Origin: Phoronis australis
Taxonomy: Eukaryota > Phoronida > Phoronidae
Reading direction: 5' to 3'
Assembly (NCBI GenBank): GCA_002633005.1
Contig: NMRA01000040.1
Coordinates: 991,805-1,055,804, forward strand
DNA: 64,000 bases
Each line of letters opens with the position of its first letter. Positions within the stretch are counted from its first letter, which is position 1. Shown piece after piece: positions 1 through 13,310 of the stretch. The notes under the pieces are model-generated. The model searched no databases and was not told the DNA's origin. It saw nothing but the letters and a program-made list of their open reading frames with translations. The position numbers and the translations under genes were made by a program.

Positions 1-274
1 TCGGACAATAGAACTGTTCACTTTATGTCTTCGTGGTGGACTTTTGGAAACTGAGTGGAACGAGGGAATTGGTGTGGTCGTCCGAAGAGATGAGATCTCA
101 GAAATAGTTTTACAAAGGTATTTTTGAGAGCGGCCGTCTGGCGCGGGACGCCGGAGCAACGGGCCGGCTTCAAAAAAAAAAAAAAAAACGGAACGGAAAG
201 CTTCAGATTTGCTCAGTTCCCAATATTTGAACACTAGTTCTCAAAATACGAATGTTTTAGTAGCTGACGATACA

Positions 275-1009
275 CAGGGGTGGATCCAGGATTTTGAGTT
301 GGGGCCGGGGGGGACATGCAGGGCAGAGTATTAGCCAGGATTTTGTCCGTCATACATTCGCACCTCCATTACAGTGTTCTGTCGTTCAGTAACTTTTCCA
401 GACGTGAGGGCTGCTGAACGTGCGATAACATCTGGCTCTTTTGTTAAATGCCCAGCTCAGTCTTTTGTCCCAAGCAGACCAATTATCTCCCAGGCTTCAA
501 GGGAAACGTATGGTGGTTGCACGCTATTACTGAACGCGTATTCAGAACACAGTCAAACCCAGTGCGTTGGATCCGTTTGGACAGAATAGATTGTCTTAAA
601 TTCTGTTGTAGTTGGGCTATTTTGGTGATTCAAAAACTTAACATGATCAGCATTTGACGAGGAATTCAAAAATGAATGCTATTGGTTTAAGCTCAAATAT
701 GTTATAACCCAACTTTCATTTTTATCAGCCCAGCCCAGTCAGGCTAGATAGGTTCTGATCGGAGATTAGAGCAACTATCGAACAAAAGAGCGCGGGCCCT
801 CCAACCATAAATGCCAGAATGGAGTTAATCAGTCGTGTAAGATATTGGCTACCGTGGGGTAAACTTCCCAACTTATTATTGGGCTATAGAATCGAACAAG
901 TTGGGAGCAACGGGATGTCGCCGACATGCCGAACTGCCAAATGGAATCTGGGAGAATTTTAGGGGGCATGACCCCCTTGCCCTCCCCCCTCCCCTTAAAT
1001 CCGCCACCG
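275..1009. mobile_element. hAT-like non-autonomous element (MITE family with GGCGGAT ends)
   Basis: Left end CAGGGGTGGATCCAGG, right end (read inward on the minus strand) CGGTGGCGGATTTAAGGGG, followed in both cases by G-rich runs. The same ends recur at 2338-2648, 10556-10787 and 56580-56884. No coding potential is seen inside. Assignment to hAT rests on the end sequence and on the 8-bp flank duplication of the 56.6-kb copy. Confidence 0.5.
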
Positions 1010-2337
1010 ACACCGAGTTAAGCCAGAAAAGCATCATTGAGAAAACGCCAGACCAATTCTGATCGCGAGAGGCGGACTCGGATGTCGCCATCATGCAAGC
1101 GACACACGTGATAAACTAGCTTGGCTCGTTTGCGACCTTATGGAACTCAACCCTGGTCTGTGTCTGTACTTTTCAAACCACTGTTCCGCGCATCACCTCA
1201 CTGGTGATTTCACCTCTGGGTTTAACTGTCGTACAAGGTGCCTGTTCGCCCTGGCTTTTAGCTTAACTTGGGCGGAAATCGAATTAGGCCTTTGACTGTC
1301 ATATAATCGGTCTCACACCATGATAAGTCTATTTCCGTTACTAACAAGACCATCGTTCCCTGTAACTTGAGTTACCGGCACACTTGGCAAAAATTCAAAA
1401 TAGGATGAGCGTGGTAATGTTTTTTACTGAAGACCAAAGCGTCTTGACTGCTAAATAGGAATGACAATACAACTTCAACTGGGAACTGGGGTCTCATCCT
1501 TTCGACTACATGCACGCACCCATCCTAAGAAATGGGGGGCTCGAATTTTTGAAAATGTGGACGTTTTACTGAGATTCACGGGGTGCGTTCAGAGCTATGA
1601 TTGTGCATTCGCCGAATTTTGGTAGTTCTTGCCTTTTTGAGTGGACTTTGTCTCGTTTTGTACTTTCTTTGGAGTTGTTATTTCTTGAAGGCGGATCTTT
1701 TTGCCCACTTCGCAAAATGGGGGGCGCATTCGACCCATCCTCCTCCCCCCTCCCCCTCTTCCGCCCATTGGCTAGAAATGGAGTAATAGGCACTTATTTT
1801 GGCTCAGTATTGAAACAGGAGAGTGTTAAAATAATTTCAATACATTAATTAAAATAATCCCGTAAAAAGAGTACAAGTTGCGCATTTGGTGGTGAGTAAG
1901 GAGAAATCTCATTTGATTTGCCGCTTTTGTGTGGGGCTATCTAATCATTTGTTTCTACAGAACACTATTTTGTACGCATTTGTGCATTGTTTACGTGTTC
2001 GTTAAAAGTGTAGAATGTACGTTCGCACCCCCAATCAGCGCGAAATGGAGTCACTCTTTTTTTCAATCACCAAAGGACTAAAGATCCGTTTTGTGTTTTG
2101 TGTAGTGCTATGTACTCTCAGTCGACGAAATTTTTACATGCTTTTCTATAACCAGCTTTACAATATTTTGAACGACACTCAAAACTTTACAATCTTTGAA
2201 ACATCTCAGTTGTTGCTCACCTGATGCCGGTATATGAATTCGCTGAGAAGTATCATGGTAAATCCAGTATAGATGTACATTTTGTAATTCTAGTGACCTA
2301 GTGGATCGAAACACCATAGAGGCGTAAATGCAGTGGC
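1010..2337. other. Non-coding stretch
   Basis: No gene recognised. A C-rich segment at 1690-1770 is similar to the reverse complement of 12505-12580, so both are probably pieces of one repeat family. Confidence 0.5.
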
Positions 2338-2648
2338 CAGTGGCGGACTTAGGGGGAGGGGCAAGGGGGCCATGCCCCCCAAATCCTCCCAGATACCATT
2401 TGGCAGTTCGGGGTGCGAATTGCTGATAGCATATGAGCGCATCCAGGGGGGCTCGGGGAGGGGGGCGAATGCACAATGCATAGGCCTTGAAGAAACCCCA
2501 TTTACCGTTTTTTTTTTGTAATAAGGTCCGCAAACCCAAAAATTCGGAACCCCTGCATCCCTACATTTTAGGCTGGGCGCGCATGTGCCGAAATTATGGT
2601 TATTCCTGTGCCCTGCCCCCCCCAACTCAGAATCCTGGATCCGCCCTG
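2338..2648. mobile_element. hAT-like MITE
   Basis: 311 bp with imperfect inverted ends: CAGTGGCGGACTTAGG on the left and, read inward, CAGGGCGGATCCAGG on the right. G-rich subterminal runs on both sides. Overlapping open frames here are artefacts of the repeat. Confidence 0.55.
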
Positions 2649-3639
2649 GTAGCCATCTTTTGTTGTTTCGGTTAACATTTCCGAAAGACGTAATGGGCTA
2701 CGTGAACAACGTGATTCTCTGAACATGCCCTACGGGAGCAGTATTTCCTGCTACTTGAGTTAAAAAAGTCTGAACTTGGTCAAGGACTCCAAGCACGGCC
2801 ATTGGCGTATTTGACAGGGGGGGAGGAGGGGGTTGGGGTGAGCTAATGCCCCAGATTCGGCAAGAATTGTGGAGGTTTTGGACAAATTGTGGAAAATTTC
2901 GGGCAGCACACCATCCAATGGAGAAGCGCGGGAAATAGTATAGAAATCCCTGTATGGATTACAAAAAGTGGAAGAAATATATCAGAAAGTGTTCCCTTAG
3001 AAAGTAGGTCTGATAGAAAAACGTGTTTTTATGATCATTTGTAAGTCAATCACGTGCAAACACTCCTTGCTGAACAATGTACTGAACGTCATAATCCAGC
3101 GGATAAATTTTGAAGTTTTATTCAACGCAGCCCTGCCAGGCAATCCCGCGGCATTGCCTACGTTTCAATGAATTTTGATGCAGCGTGTTGAAATCCGGTA
3201 ATATGGACATCATTCCGTTATCAAACAGCTTATTTCGTAAGCAATTTTTATCAACCTGGAGTAACCAACTCGAAAGAAGTTTTCGGAACCCATTAGCGGG
3301 TGCGTACTGCGCCAGGAGCCNCGGGGAGATCTCGTCTTTGGGCAACCTCGAAGCTTTGTTGCATTGTTACACTACAAAATAATCTATATCATACAGATAC
3401 CCCACCCAGGCCGTACGCCTTCGCATATAGCGGAGTGCGTTAATTTTGTCGGCCTACGGCAGTGAATGGGCTCAAAAACTTGATTCTCAATGAGCTGCAA
3501 GTTTTACAAGCCCCGTCGGTAAGTGTGTTGGAGTCTCTGTTCAGACTCCGACTCTAAACTGTTTTTTCCGTATGATTACAACCGTTTAGGCCAGAGAACC
3601 TTTTATTCGAAAAAACGTATACATGCGCGCACCCAGGGG
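2649..3639. other. Non-coding stretch up to assembly gap
   Basis: I see no gene. It includes a G-rich run near 2817-2840 and one ambiguous base at 3321. Confidence 0.5.
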
Positions 3640-3910
3640 NNNNNNNNNNNNNNNNNNNNNNNNNNNNNNNNNNNNNNNNNNNNNNNNNNNNNNNNNNNNN
3701 NNNNNNNNNNNNNNNNNNNNNNNNNNNNNNNNNNNNNNNNNNNNNNNNNNNNNNNNNNNNNNNNNNNNNNNNNNNNNNNNNNNNNNNNNNNNNNNNNNNN
3801 NNNNNNNNNNNNNNNNNNNNNNNNNNNNNNNNNNNNNNNNNNNNNNNNNNNNNNNNNNNNNNNNNNNNNNNNNNNNNNNNNNNNNNNNNNNNNNNNNNNN
3901 NNNNNNNNNN
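3640..3910. other. Assembly gap (271 N)
   Basis: A run of N directly before the first base of an inverted-repeat element. The gap probably fell in a repeat that could not be assembled. Confidence 0.99.
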
Positions 3911-4321
3911 ACCTGGGCCCGGTCTCCAATCTTTTTACTCGAAATGGAACTCGAAATTAGGTTTGGCATTTTCTACTCTACTTTTGGGCGAACTCAAGAT
4001 AAGTGTCTATTATTCTATGCTCGAGTATACAATAACTTACGTAGATAATTTATTGCCCTTAGTTCACAGTTTGTAAACCCAATATTAAAGCAATAAGTTC
4101 GAGTTTGAACTCGAAATTTCGAGTTTTTACTCGAGATTGTAGCACGAATATAAGGGTTTTCAAGGGCAAACTTGAACTAGAAACTCCTATGCATTAACTA
4201 TAATGTATTCGAGCACAGTCTGATAACCAATTATCTTAAGTTCGCACAAAAGGAGCAGAGAAATTGCCAAAAATAGTTTCGAGTTCGTTTCGAGTACAAA
4301 GATTAGAGACCGGGCCCAGGT
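3911..4321. mobile_element. MITE with ACCTGGGCCCGGTCTC ends
   Basis: 411 bp. The first ~50 bases (ACCTGGGCCCGGTCTCCAAT...) pair with the last ~55 (...ATTAGAGACCGGGCCCAGGT). Internally it has repeated CTCGAA/TTCGAG words on both arms. The target duplication on the left is hidden by the N gap. No open frame of note. Confidence 0.7.
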
Positions 4322-5460
4322 ATCCCCTCCCTCTCCGCCATCGCTCACGCACTTGAAATTAAAAGCGACATCTATTGCGTGACGTCACCTGCCCGTAGAC
4401 TGCGGGGCGAAACTTGTTTGACTGGGTGTGCCCTAAAATACAAGTCGAATCGTTGAACGAAAATCGAAGCAAATGACCACAAATTTTCAAGAGAAGTTAT
4501 GAGCATAGAGAATTAAAAGGTACATCCTTCTAAAGGCAAATATACTTGTTTTACAGAAAGAAACTCGACTTTTTCGTTATCGGAGGCCGCCATTTTGAAT
4601 TATAGGCTACAGGTAAACTGTATCTGTAAATGAGCCCAGGTAAACTTTCCTTGAATGATCGTCATAATCGCAGGTAATTCATCGAATTTGTGACTGTCGC
4701 AAATCTGTGGACAAGTTGCTTGTTGAGTTAAGTGTTATGATTTTGATTTTTGTGCAGCATATTCACAATATCGTTTTCGAATCGATACTGTGTAAAATAA
4801 GTGTCAGTCATTCATTCAGTGATTCTCATTCTTTGCACAACTACTAAAATGTGATGTTGAAGGTTCAATCTTATTCAGTATACAGCAGTGGGTGATGTTG
4901 GTGTCTTTCTCTCGGTTTATAGATTCTTACGTGTCATTGATTCTGTGTCTAAAGTTGATGTGACATTTGCATATACAGAGGTGGAAAAAGTCAAATACTG
5001 TTCAAAATAGACGGGTCCCTCATCGAAATGGCTATTATTCAGTGAAAACTGTATGGTTTCCAGCAGCCATATTGGTAAAAGTGACAAATATGCTTCCCTA
5101 TAGTCCTCACTGCCTCACCTTTCTCGGTAAATGTAATTAATGTCTTGGGTAGTAATATACTTTATAGGCAAAGCCTATAGGCCTACTCTCCTTTCGATGT
5201 TATTCGTTATTCGTGCTTTAAAACGGCCAGTGTTGCACAAATACGAACAAAATTTCCCATACTTAATTCTCTCGCCTACTGACGCCATATTTGAGAGTAA
5301 GAGAACGCACGTCGTGTATAATTATGTCCAGCAAAGGACTACGAACGGTTTTTACTAAAACCACAGCCGTAGGCTGTAGTATAACCAAATTCGCTGAACA
5401 AGATGATAAAGTGGTCTCCACCTACCACACGCTACAAAAACTTTCTTCAACTCGAATTAA
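4322..5460. other. Non-coding stretch
   Basis: AT-rich sequence with no recognisable gene or clear repeat boundary. Confidence 0.45.
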
Positions 5461-5463
5461 AAT

Positions 5464-5845
5464 GTTTGGTTATATGGATAAAATTTATCCGCATGGACCA
5501 AACTGTTGAACGTGGTCGTCGAGTATGCTTCCAGCGACCACGCTGCTGACTGAAGGGGTGGTCGTATGGGCAAAAATTATCCGCCCGACCACAGCACTCT
5601 GAGACTCGAGCAAAATCGTGTCACTGTTGTACGGACAAAAATTAGCAGCCCCGACCATGCTCTCTCAGTCATTTAAAATGCATTGTCGTAGAGGCAAAAA
5701 TTATCCGTCTGGATCACGCCTTCTCTAAGTCACATAAAGCGCGTGTTCATATCGACCACGCTATCTGATTCATGTAATGCACGTGGTTGTATGGGCAAAA
5801 ATTGTCCGTTGGGTCCACGCGTTCTCTACTAAGACACTCAAAAGG
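5464..5845. repeat. Degenerate tandem array of hairpin units (array 1)
   Basis: About six or seven degenerate units of roughly 50-65 bp. A typical unit reads GTGGTCGTATGGGC, an AT-rich loop (AAAAATTATCC), then GCCCGACCAC, so each unit can fold on itself with GTGGTC/GACCAC and GGGC/GCCC stems. Units are separated by spacers such as CTTCTCTAAGTCACATAAA. Confidence 0.7.
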
Positions 5846-6865
5846 ATCCTGAAGTACAAAAACATGTATTTTTAATGTAATATAGTTGATGAATAAAGTC
5901 TATATCAGAAATCACATCTTTGTTTTTCTTTCACATTTTTGTAAAATGTTTTTCCAATTTTAATTCCTATTGGCTAACGTGCCTCTGACGTCACTGAGGC
6001 TTTACCATGGGTGAAAGCAATGAGATAAATTAAGCTTATTATGTATATAGCTCATTGAGTGAATGCCTCTTGGCTACAGAACTGTGCTTAATGTGTATAA
6101 CTCGTCTGCTATCTCGGCTCTCAAAAGTTCATAATACAAGTTACTGCGTGTAATGCTGACTATTAGTGGATCAAACGATGCCGTTCTGCATCAGGCCAGG
6201 CAGGGCCCCCCCCACTGCGTAGCCTTGCCTTGGTGCAAACTTGTAAACTAAATATACAGCCGTTGCGCCGATGTGGGTAAAGACTGATCAAATATAACCT
6301 GACGCAAAATCAATGTCATTAAAAGCTACTCTCTTCCTTGAGTAAACTAAATTATCTACCAATGTTGAAAAATTGACGTTCTACCGTTCCCTCTGCTGCT
6401 AAAATTGGGCGCGCTCTTTTAGGTCGGCTATCCACGGAGCTGATTTCATTTCCTTTCAAGTTTTTAGTATTTAATACCAGCTAACCGAATTTCAGACCAA
6501 AATTTGCTCTTGCAAAGCTGTCACCATCTCCTGAGAGATGTTGCAAAATTTTACGAAATGGTGCGTGTTGAGCGTACTGTTTTCAAAACGACGACTGAAT
6601 TTTATTTGTTACAAAAGGGTGAGAATTATGAGAGAAAATGATGTTTATTAGATTGTTTTTCACTTAAAAAGGTCTCTTTGTGTAGTACAGCCTCAGTGAC
6701 GTCACAAAAACAGCGCTTGCAGGGGGGCTTTACGGAACTAATAAATTTTTAGTTTTCAAAGTAAAAAAAAAAATACTGTGCACTATTTAAGAAGATATGA
6801 ATGCCAGTAACCAACCTTTTTACTTTCAAAATTCATATTAAAATGCTGAAACATGTAATTCTTTT
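5846..6865. other. Spacer between two hairpin arrays
   Basis: AT-rich, no gene seen. It includes an 8-bp C-run at 6207-6214 and an A-run near 6763. Confidence 0.45.
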
Positions 6866-7150
6866 AGAGCGCGTGGTCGTATAGACAAAAACTGCCTGCC
6901 CAATCTCAAGCATTCTGAGACTCGAGCAAAATCGCGTCTGGTCGGAGCCTACAAAAATTAACAAACTGACCATGTTCTCGAAGTGAATTAATGCGCGTGG
7001 TCGTATGGGCACAAATTATCCGTCTTGACCACGCCTTCTCTAAATGACATAAAGCGCGTGGTTGTATGAACGAAAATTGTCTGCCCGACCACAAGCTCTC
7101 AAAGTCATTTAGGGCGCGTGGTCATATAACAGAAAACGGTTTGTTCCGAT
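6866..7150. repeat. Degenerate tandem array of hairpin units (array 2)
   Basis: Four or five units of the family at 5.5 kb in the same orientation, such as GCGTGGTCGTATGGGC followed by CTTGACCACGCC. The order of variants partly repeats that of array 1 (CATTCTGAGACTCGAGCAAA occurs in both, apart from one base), so one array is likely a copy of part of the other. Confidence 0.68.
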
Positions 7151-10075
7151 CAGAAACACGTTCAGTAACTGACACTTATCAGGGCTCGACGCTACTTCAA
7201 AATCTAGCTCGCATTCATAAATGCTAGGTCGCTAAATTTTCCCGCCATTTTTAGGCGCCAAAATTGATTTTTAAGATCATCGAGAAAATGTTTATATTAT
7301 GCTCTTACCTGCAGGTTTAAATACTCACAAATTTCATATCACAAAATTGAGTTCGTTCATGCAGGTACGGCATTAGCGTTCTTCACTACCGCCATTGAAA
7401 GCCTGTGGAGTGCAAGGCAAGTTGCCGACATAAAAGTTGAATCAGTGCTCTGTAAATGACACATGCATTCGAGTAGCTAAGTTTGCAATGTGAAAAGGGA
7501 AAACATGCCTGTTGAAAAAGTAACCGCTATTTTGCTAGATCTGACCTGCTACTGGCTGTCATCGAAGTCATTAAAGATCCAAAATAACTCGGATTGCAAA
7601 TTTCATCCACTTTTTGTTTGCAGCCCAAATTTTGCAACTTAACTCGACTTTTGAAAAACATCTGTCGAAAAAAATCCGTGAAATGATGCCCTAACTGAAT
7701 GACGTATTTGGATGCGTGGGAACAATTCAGTGCAAATTTCACAACAAAAATGTGGTACTTGTGCTGTTTATGTACTCAACAATTAGTTTTCCATGAAATA
7801 ATTAGCCTCGAAATAATTCCCTACTCCGTGTGGGTTCCCATTGGGTAATTTGAGTTTGCTCCTCAATAGCGTTAACTTTCTTTCGGAGGTATAAAACAAA
7901 GCCGGGATTTGGTTTTTACATGTTGAGAAAGATGTTTTTTGAAAACTGTTTGTAGTGTAAAATGCGAGTGACACACTATTTTGTCTGCGTGTCAATTTTA
8001 AACCACGCGTGATTGTTTGTAATGCGCTATGATGGGCGCTAGCCGGAACTGTGGGCACTTAATTGGAAATTCTCAAAAGTTGAGGGGGAACGCTTATTAG
8101 ATCAGTGAGCGCTTATTACGAAACACTTCAAAGGTAAGGAGTAGACTTGTGTTTGTGGTAATAAGATATTAAAAGACTGCAATAGTAAGAAGCGTTATAA
8201 TAATACGATTTTGCGAGGCAGACTCATCTAGATCTATTTTTATGAATGGTAACTTCAAGACCAACTGTTTTCCCCCTCAAGAAATTCTAGTCTGACCATG
8301 TTACACGGAACCTGGTTTGTAAAGTTCACTTGGTAAATTGTGTTCCACTCCACTAGTGCCAATGCAGGACCTAACTGCATGACTACTTTAACTTCATACT
8401 TGAAATTGGATTTGGTTATAATGAATTTCGATTACAACAAATGTTTTAGAAAGGTCCTGGAGGGGTTTATCACATTGCAGCTCTACTGTAAATCTTTTTA
8501 TTTAATAATGCACTTTTTGCAAGTTGTCAGATTTTTTGACCAAATTCATAAAATGCTTAAACAATATCGTTTTACTCGCTTTCTAGGTTAGACAGTAGGT
8601 TCTAGTTGTATGCAATGTAGCATGTGTGTGTGTGTGTGTTGTGCTGTATTGGTTGTCTAGGGTAATAAACTATTTTGATTGAATTAGTCATGCTGGTTCA
8701 AGGGGATGTCATGAATTTTCAATGAAAATGTACTACCCGGTAGTCACAGTGCGCTACAAGATGGATAGACCACCTATACCCAAACTTTGGATACACCATT
8801 GTTTGCCTGCATGGTAGTTGAGTCATAGAATCTAGTCTGGGTATATTTCAATGCATATTTTCATACTTTTGTGATTCATAGCACTTGTTGATATTGATCG
8901 TTAAGGTAGTTAACAAATTAATAGGTGCCTGGTGGCTTAAAGTGAGCATTTTTGAGCTACTTAAATTTCTGTTTTCTCAACTGGCTGTGGACATACATTG
9001 GTTGCCGTACATATTTCTACTAGATTTGATTTGTTGTCAGTTCCAATTTTTCAACATTCACATCTTTATGGTTTTTCAAATGCTGCACTAATGTATTACC
9101 TATCACCGAGTCGATTATCATAGTACCAGATATACACTCAGAGTTGGGTCCTTCACAGGGCTTTATCCTGGATTTAGAAAATAGGGTGTTCAAAAAGGGT
9201 TCCCAATATTCCAGGGCGTCCATGATTCCAATGGCACGTAAACCCCCACTCCACGTTTCACTAGTAATCCCCCACACACACTGAGGTTTTTACAAAAAAA
9301 TGTGTAAACCAAGGCTTTTACATCTATGTTTACAAAAACATCTCTCTACGAGTGAGCTTTTTTACTAAAAACAGTGCATGGACCAAAACCTCTGTGTCTG
9401 AATTGACGAAAATAGCCAAGTAGCTTACCAAACAATTATTACAGATATTGTTTGAACAATGAGTGCACTATGTTGCTGGTGATCTGGTGTCAAATTGCTG
9501 TTATAAAGTTTGTCATTTCATTTTAACTAGCTTTTATATTCTGTACAGTGAGTCATCAGAGCTGCAGTTACCAGCACAAGGAAAATGCACAGATGATATA
9601 TGGTTTATATTTTGGCGACAGGTGTCCCTGCTTCTCCCATGGGCAGCGCACCTTTTTTCAGTGCTGCACAGCCCATGTCTCCATCATTAAAATATTAAAA
9701 CGCTCGTTGAAAAGCATGAAACGGGCGCAAACTCAAAAATTTTGAGTGGGCATATTCTTGTAGCACAATATAGTATTAAATTAATGACATTGATTTCCTC
9801 TTTTAGTGTTTTTAAAGAAATATGTAAAACATGAATCCACAGCTCTGAAACACCAGTTTGGAGTTAACCAAGGTCCATGCCTCTGTATTAAGTACTGAAT
9901 TACAATTTGAGATAAGACCACTGAAAGGAGATACTGCAACCAAACATCTTCTAGTGATTGACTAAGCAACAGTTTATATACATTGTATATTTCTTTCTGA
10001 GTTGAAAAGGTCAACACTTCTCTCTTGAACTATCATGGATATTTCACCCAACAGCCTAACCTAATACAACCTGCA
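7151..10075. other. Non-coding stretch with a (TG)n tract
   Basis: No gene recognised. A (TG)n microsatellite lies at 8622-8640. At 9160-9250 a sequence beginning ATCCTGGATTTAG resembles 38280-38355 on the same strand, probably ends of another hAT-like repeat. Confidence 0.45.
8622..8640 (+). repeat. (TG)n microsatellite
   Basis: Nine or so TG dinucleotides in a row. Confidence 0.9.
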
Positions 10076-10358
10076 CTAGTGCAACTTACCCCACTTTTAA
10101 GTGGGGCACACGCACACAGGCACACACAAACGCACATATGATAATTAGGGTAAGGCGGAAGTTGGTGCTCTGTAGGGGACAATGAACAGCTGATGGAAAT
10201 ATGGGGTGCAAAAGAAAATCTGTTCGTAAGCGCAGGTGATAATTACTTCCTCTTTGCCCCAGGTTTGCAGCCATACAGCAATTAGAAGTGGCATAAGTTA
10301 CCCTAGAACAATTTATTCTATCTTGATAAGGTAGAGTAAGTGGGGCAAGTTGCACTAG
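10076..10358 (+). mobile_element. MITE with CTAGTGCAACTTACCCCA ends, copy 1
   Basis: 283 bp with inverted ends CTAGTGCAACTTACCCCACT and, at the right, AGTGGGGCAAGTTGCACTAG. The left end contains an inner hairpin (CCCCACTT/AAGTGGGG). A second, inverted copy is at 28388-28672. Confidence 0.75.
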
Positions 10359-10555
10359 TTGAAATAGCTCCAGACAGCCCTTAAAACTAACGACTAAACT
10401 TCTTCCTGTGAGTAACTTGTTGTAGGGTGAGTCTGTGTGTGTGTGTGGAGGGCATTATAGTTTCATTAATTTATCCAAAACATAATTAATGTGGTTACAA
10501 CAGACCTGTGTACCATACGCAAAAAATGCGGATTCGTACGGAAATCAAGCCTCTA

Positions 10556-10787
10556 CAGTGGCGGAACTAGGATACCATAACGGGGGGGCCCCCGACATGT
10601 CATCGCAAAGTGCGACGATTGTATGTGGAGCAGGCCCGAAGTTGCGGGAGTGTAGTATGTGAACCATTTGTTTGGAAAATCTACCGGTGGACTAAAAAAA
10701 AAAACGGGGCGCCACATCCACACGATTCACGCTCTTGCTGTTCCATTTGGGCGGGCCCCCTGCCCCTCCCCCCTAAATCCGCCTTTG
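10556..10787. mobile_element. hAT-like MITE
   Basis: 232 bp with left end CAGTGGCGGAACTAGG and right end, read inward, CAAAGGCGGATTTAGG. Part of the inside is similar to the reverse complement of the copy at 56.6 kb (TAGTCCACCG, CGGGCC and CAATCG words). Confidence 0.6.
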
Positions 10788-13310
10788 CTCCAGTACACAA
10801 GTACGCACGGCCAGGCAAAAATACGCAAATTCAGCAAATTCAAAAGAACAGAGACGATGGGGGGTGTAAATTGTCTAAAAGTTGGAGTAGTGTCATCACC
10901 TCGCCACTTAGTGTCCAATAGCTTCCGAAGATGGCTGCTGTGAGTAGCCGAAACTGTCAAGGTACAGCGTTTTTGCTTGGTTGTGTCAATAAGAATTAGT
11001 CTGTGTTCTCTACCAACCTTATGAAATTATTTAGTAATTAGTGAATTCAAAAGAGATTATTAATTCTCTTGTTAGTCAATAAATATGCCGATTTGTAGTC
11101 AAAATTGATGAGGAAGAAGATTTTAAAGTTAGAAATTAAAAAAAATTTGTGAAATCGTTATTTTAGCCAAAAAGTTGAGCTACAAATTGGGCTCGCTGGT
11201 TCCCTACGTGCCTAGCCAGCACACAGGTATCACGCAGAGGCAAGCGCTTTACCATTGGTTGATGTAACCTCAGCAGTCATTGGTTAGCGTTACAACACCG
11301 TGAAAAAATGGCGAACTGTGAATGATTTTTGCCTGGTCATGCAAGTGGCGTCGCAGCAACTATTTCAACGATTTTGTTTCTGCAGTGATGTTTAATAGCC
11401 GCATGCTTGAAGTACATAGATGTAGAATAAACACATATCTGGCTGATTTAACCGGTGTGTTATTCATACTATGTGAATACAGGACAGTATCATAAATGAA
11501 AGTCATCGACAGTAGAGAGATGCACTACAAAAAAGGGATTCACATTTCCTGAACATAAAATTTAAGCACCGATTTGTCTGTACAACAGACCACAGTTACA
11601 CTTCAGTCCATCAGTCATGCCAGTTTGTTTGCATAAAGCGTTGCCTGTTGAAAATTTGACTGGTCAATCAGAAAGGCCGGTGTAAAAAAATTTCCCAAGG
11701 AAAATTAAGTGATACCTGTGTGCTTCCTACTGACCACCTAGCGGCATGCAGGGAACTAGAGAGCAAACTCGGAAAACTTGCTTCGTTTCACTCTCGAAAT
11801 AGCCTGATAATCGGCAAATCGCGTGGCCCCTTCTATTGGTATGTGTGTCACAGGCAACAACTTATGTGATTTGTGGATTGCTTACTTCGTCTAATTCCGG
11901 CTATTTACGGCTAAATACGTACTGTTGACAAGATGACAAAGCATGAGTGGTAGCATATTCCGAGCTGTGAAGAAAGTAGCTTCTGAAAGAAGGGAACATC
12001 TGTTTTTGCCACGTTATTCCAAAGAATGACAATGTCTTATTCAAGGAACCGTGGACTTTATACTGCAAGTTCTATAGGGTGTTATTTTTTTGCGGACATG
12101 GTGACTGCGTGTTGAGTTGACGATAATACTCGAGCCACAGTTGAACCTCGAGCCAGTCGAGGTCTTTTAGCATGCATTACGGTGGTATGTGTTCACAGAC
12201 ACTTGCAATGAATAATTCAAAACTTTTGAATGGTTAAAGAAAATATTTTCTGGTGCAAAACATTGTCTAGTGTAGATTCATCAACACATTTTTGCAGATA
12301 TGTTTTTGTGTTAAGAAATGAGGTGTAGATTAGGCCTGTATTAATTAACATAACTAAGTTCAGTAAAGACATTTTCTATTGATTAACAAGATCTTTTCAC
12401 TAAATGCGTTGTCCCTCAACAAAACAACTTAAATTATTCTCAAAATTGGTGATCAATTCACTACGTGTATTTTAGAAACTGTTTCAGAGGCAAGTAAGTA
12501 GGAAAAGTACCCATGCCCATACCCATGGGGGGCTTGAATGAGTCCCCCATTTGGCAAAGTAGGCAAAAAGGTCCTGAGTGAAACCAAAAGTCCGTGAAAA
12601 CACTTAAGTCCATTAAAGAGGCAAGAATTCAGCGAAAGCTCTGAATGCTAAGCAAACCCATTGTTTTTTTTTGTTTTTTTTTTATAGTTAGTAAAGGTCC
12701 ACTGGGGAAAATTCATAACCCCCCCCTATATTTCGTCTGTACGCGAAAATCTGCAAATTTACTGAGAAATCTGCAAATCTTGTGATTCAGTGTACTCCAA
12801 TGCAGTTTTGGTGGTACACAGGTTTGTTACAAGGTAAGCTTTATTTATTTAGTTTTATAAGGACTTCTGAGCACATTACTATATGTATAACTTGCAAGAG
12901 TCATTTATTCTTAAACAGATAATGATTTACTCTGCCTTTGGAAACATATGGGATGGTTCCAAAGAAACATTTTAAGGAACTTACCAGCATGTTGATCATA
13001 AACAACTCTTTCCCATGTATGGCAGGCTGATTTAAACTATAAAGTTCCAATTTTGATTTCAAAAACATTTTAAATTTTGAATAATTTATTTCAACCAAAT
13101 AATAGACATTACTAATAGAAATGAGGAGAAAAATTCTTTCTCACACACACACACATGCACACACCTAATTGCTCTGCTGCTTGACTTAATTTACAGGGAA
13201 TCAATAACATTTTTTAATACTTTAAATAGTCTTGAGTCACAACAAACAAGAGTTTCAAACTAAAGAGGGTCAACAAACAGGAACATCTGTTGTTGGAGTT
13301 ACACTATCAA
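10788..13310. other. Non-coding stretch
   Basis: No gene seen. It contains T-rich runs at 12663-12684, a fragment at 12505-12580 shared in inverted form with 1690-1740, and a (CA)n tract at 13141-13164. Confidence 0.45.
13141..13164 (+). repeat. (CA)n microsatellite
   Basis: CACACACACACACATGCACACAC-type tract just upstream of the family B block. Confidence 0.9.

Noticed and set aside
2108-2625. Minus-strand frames of 143 and 111 codons
   Set aside because: They lie mostly inside the hAT-like MITE and run through its G/C-rich ends; no domain recognised.
3523-4048. Open frames of 108-145 codons on both strands
   Set aside because: They are made almost wholly of unknown residues from the N run and carry no information.
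8340-8591. 83-codon frame
   Set aside because: AT-rich, Phe/Leu-rich composition typical of chance frames; no motif or splice context.
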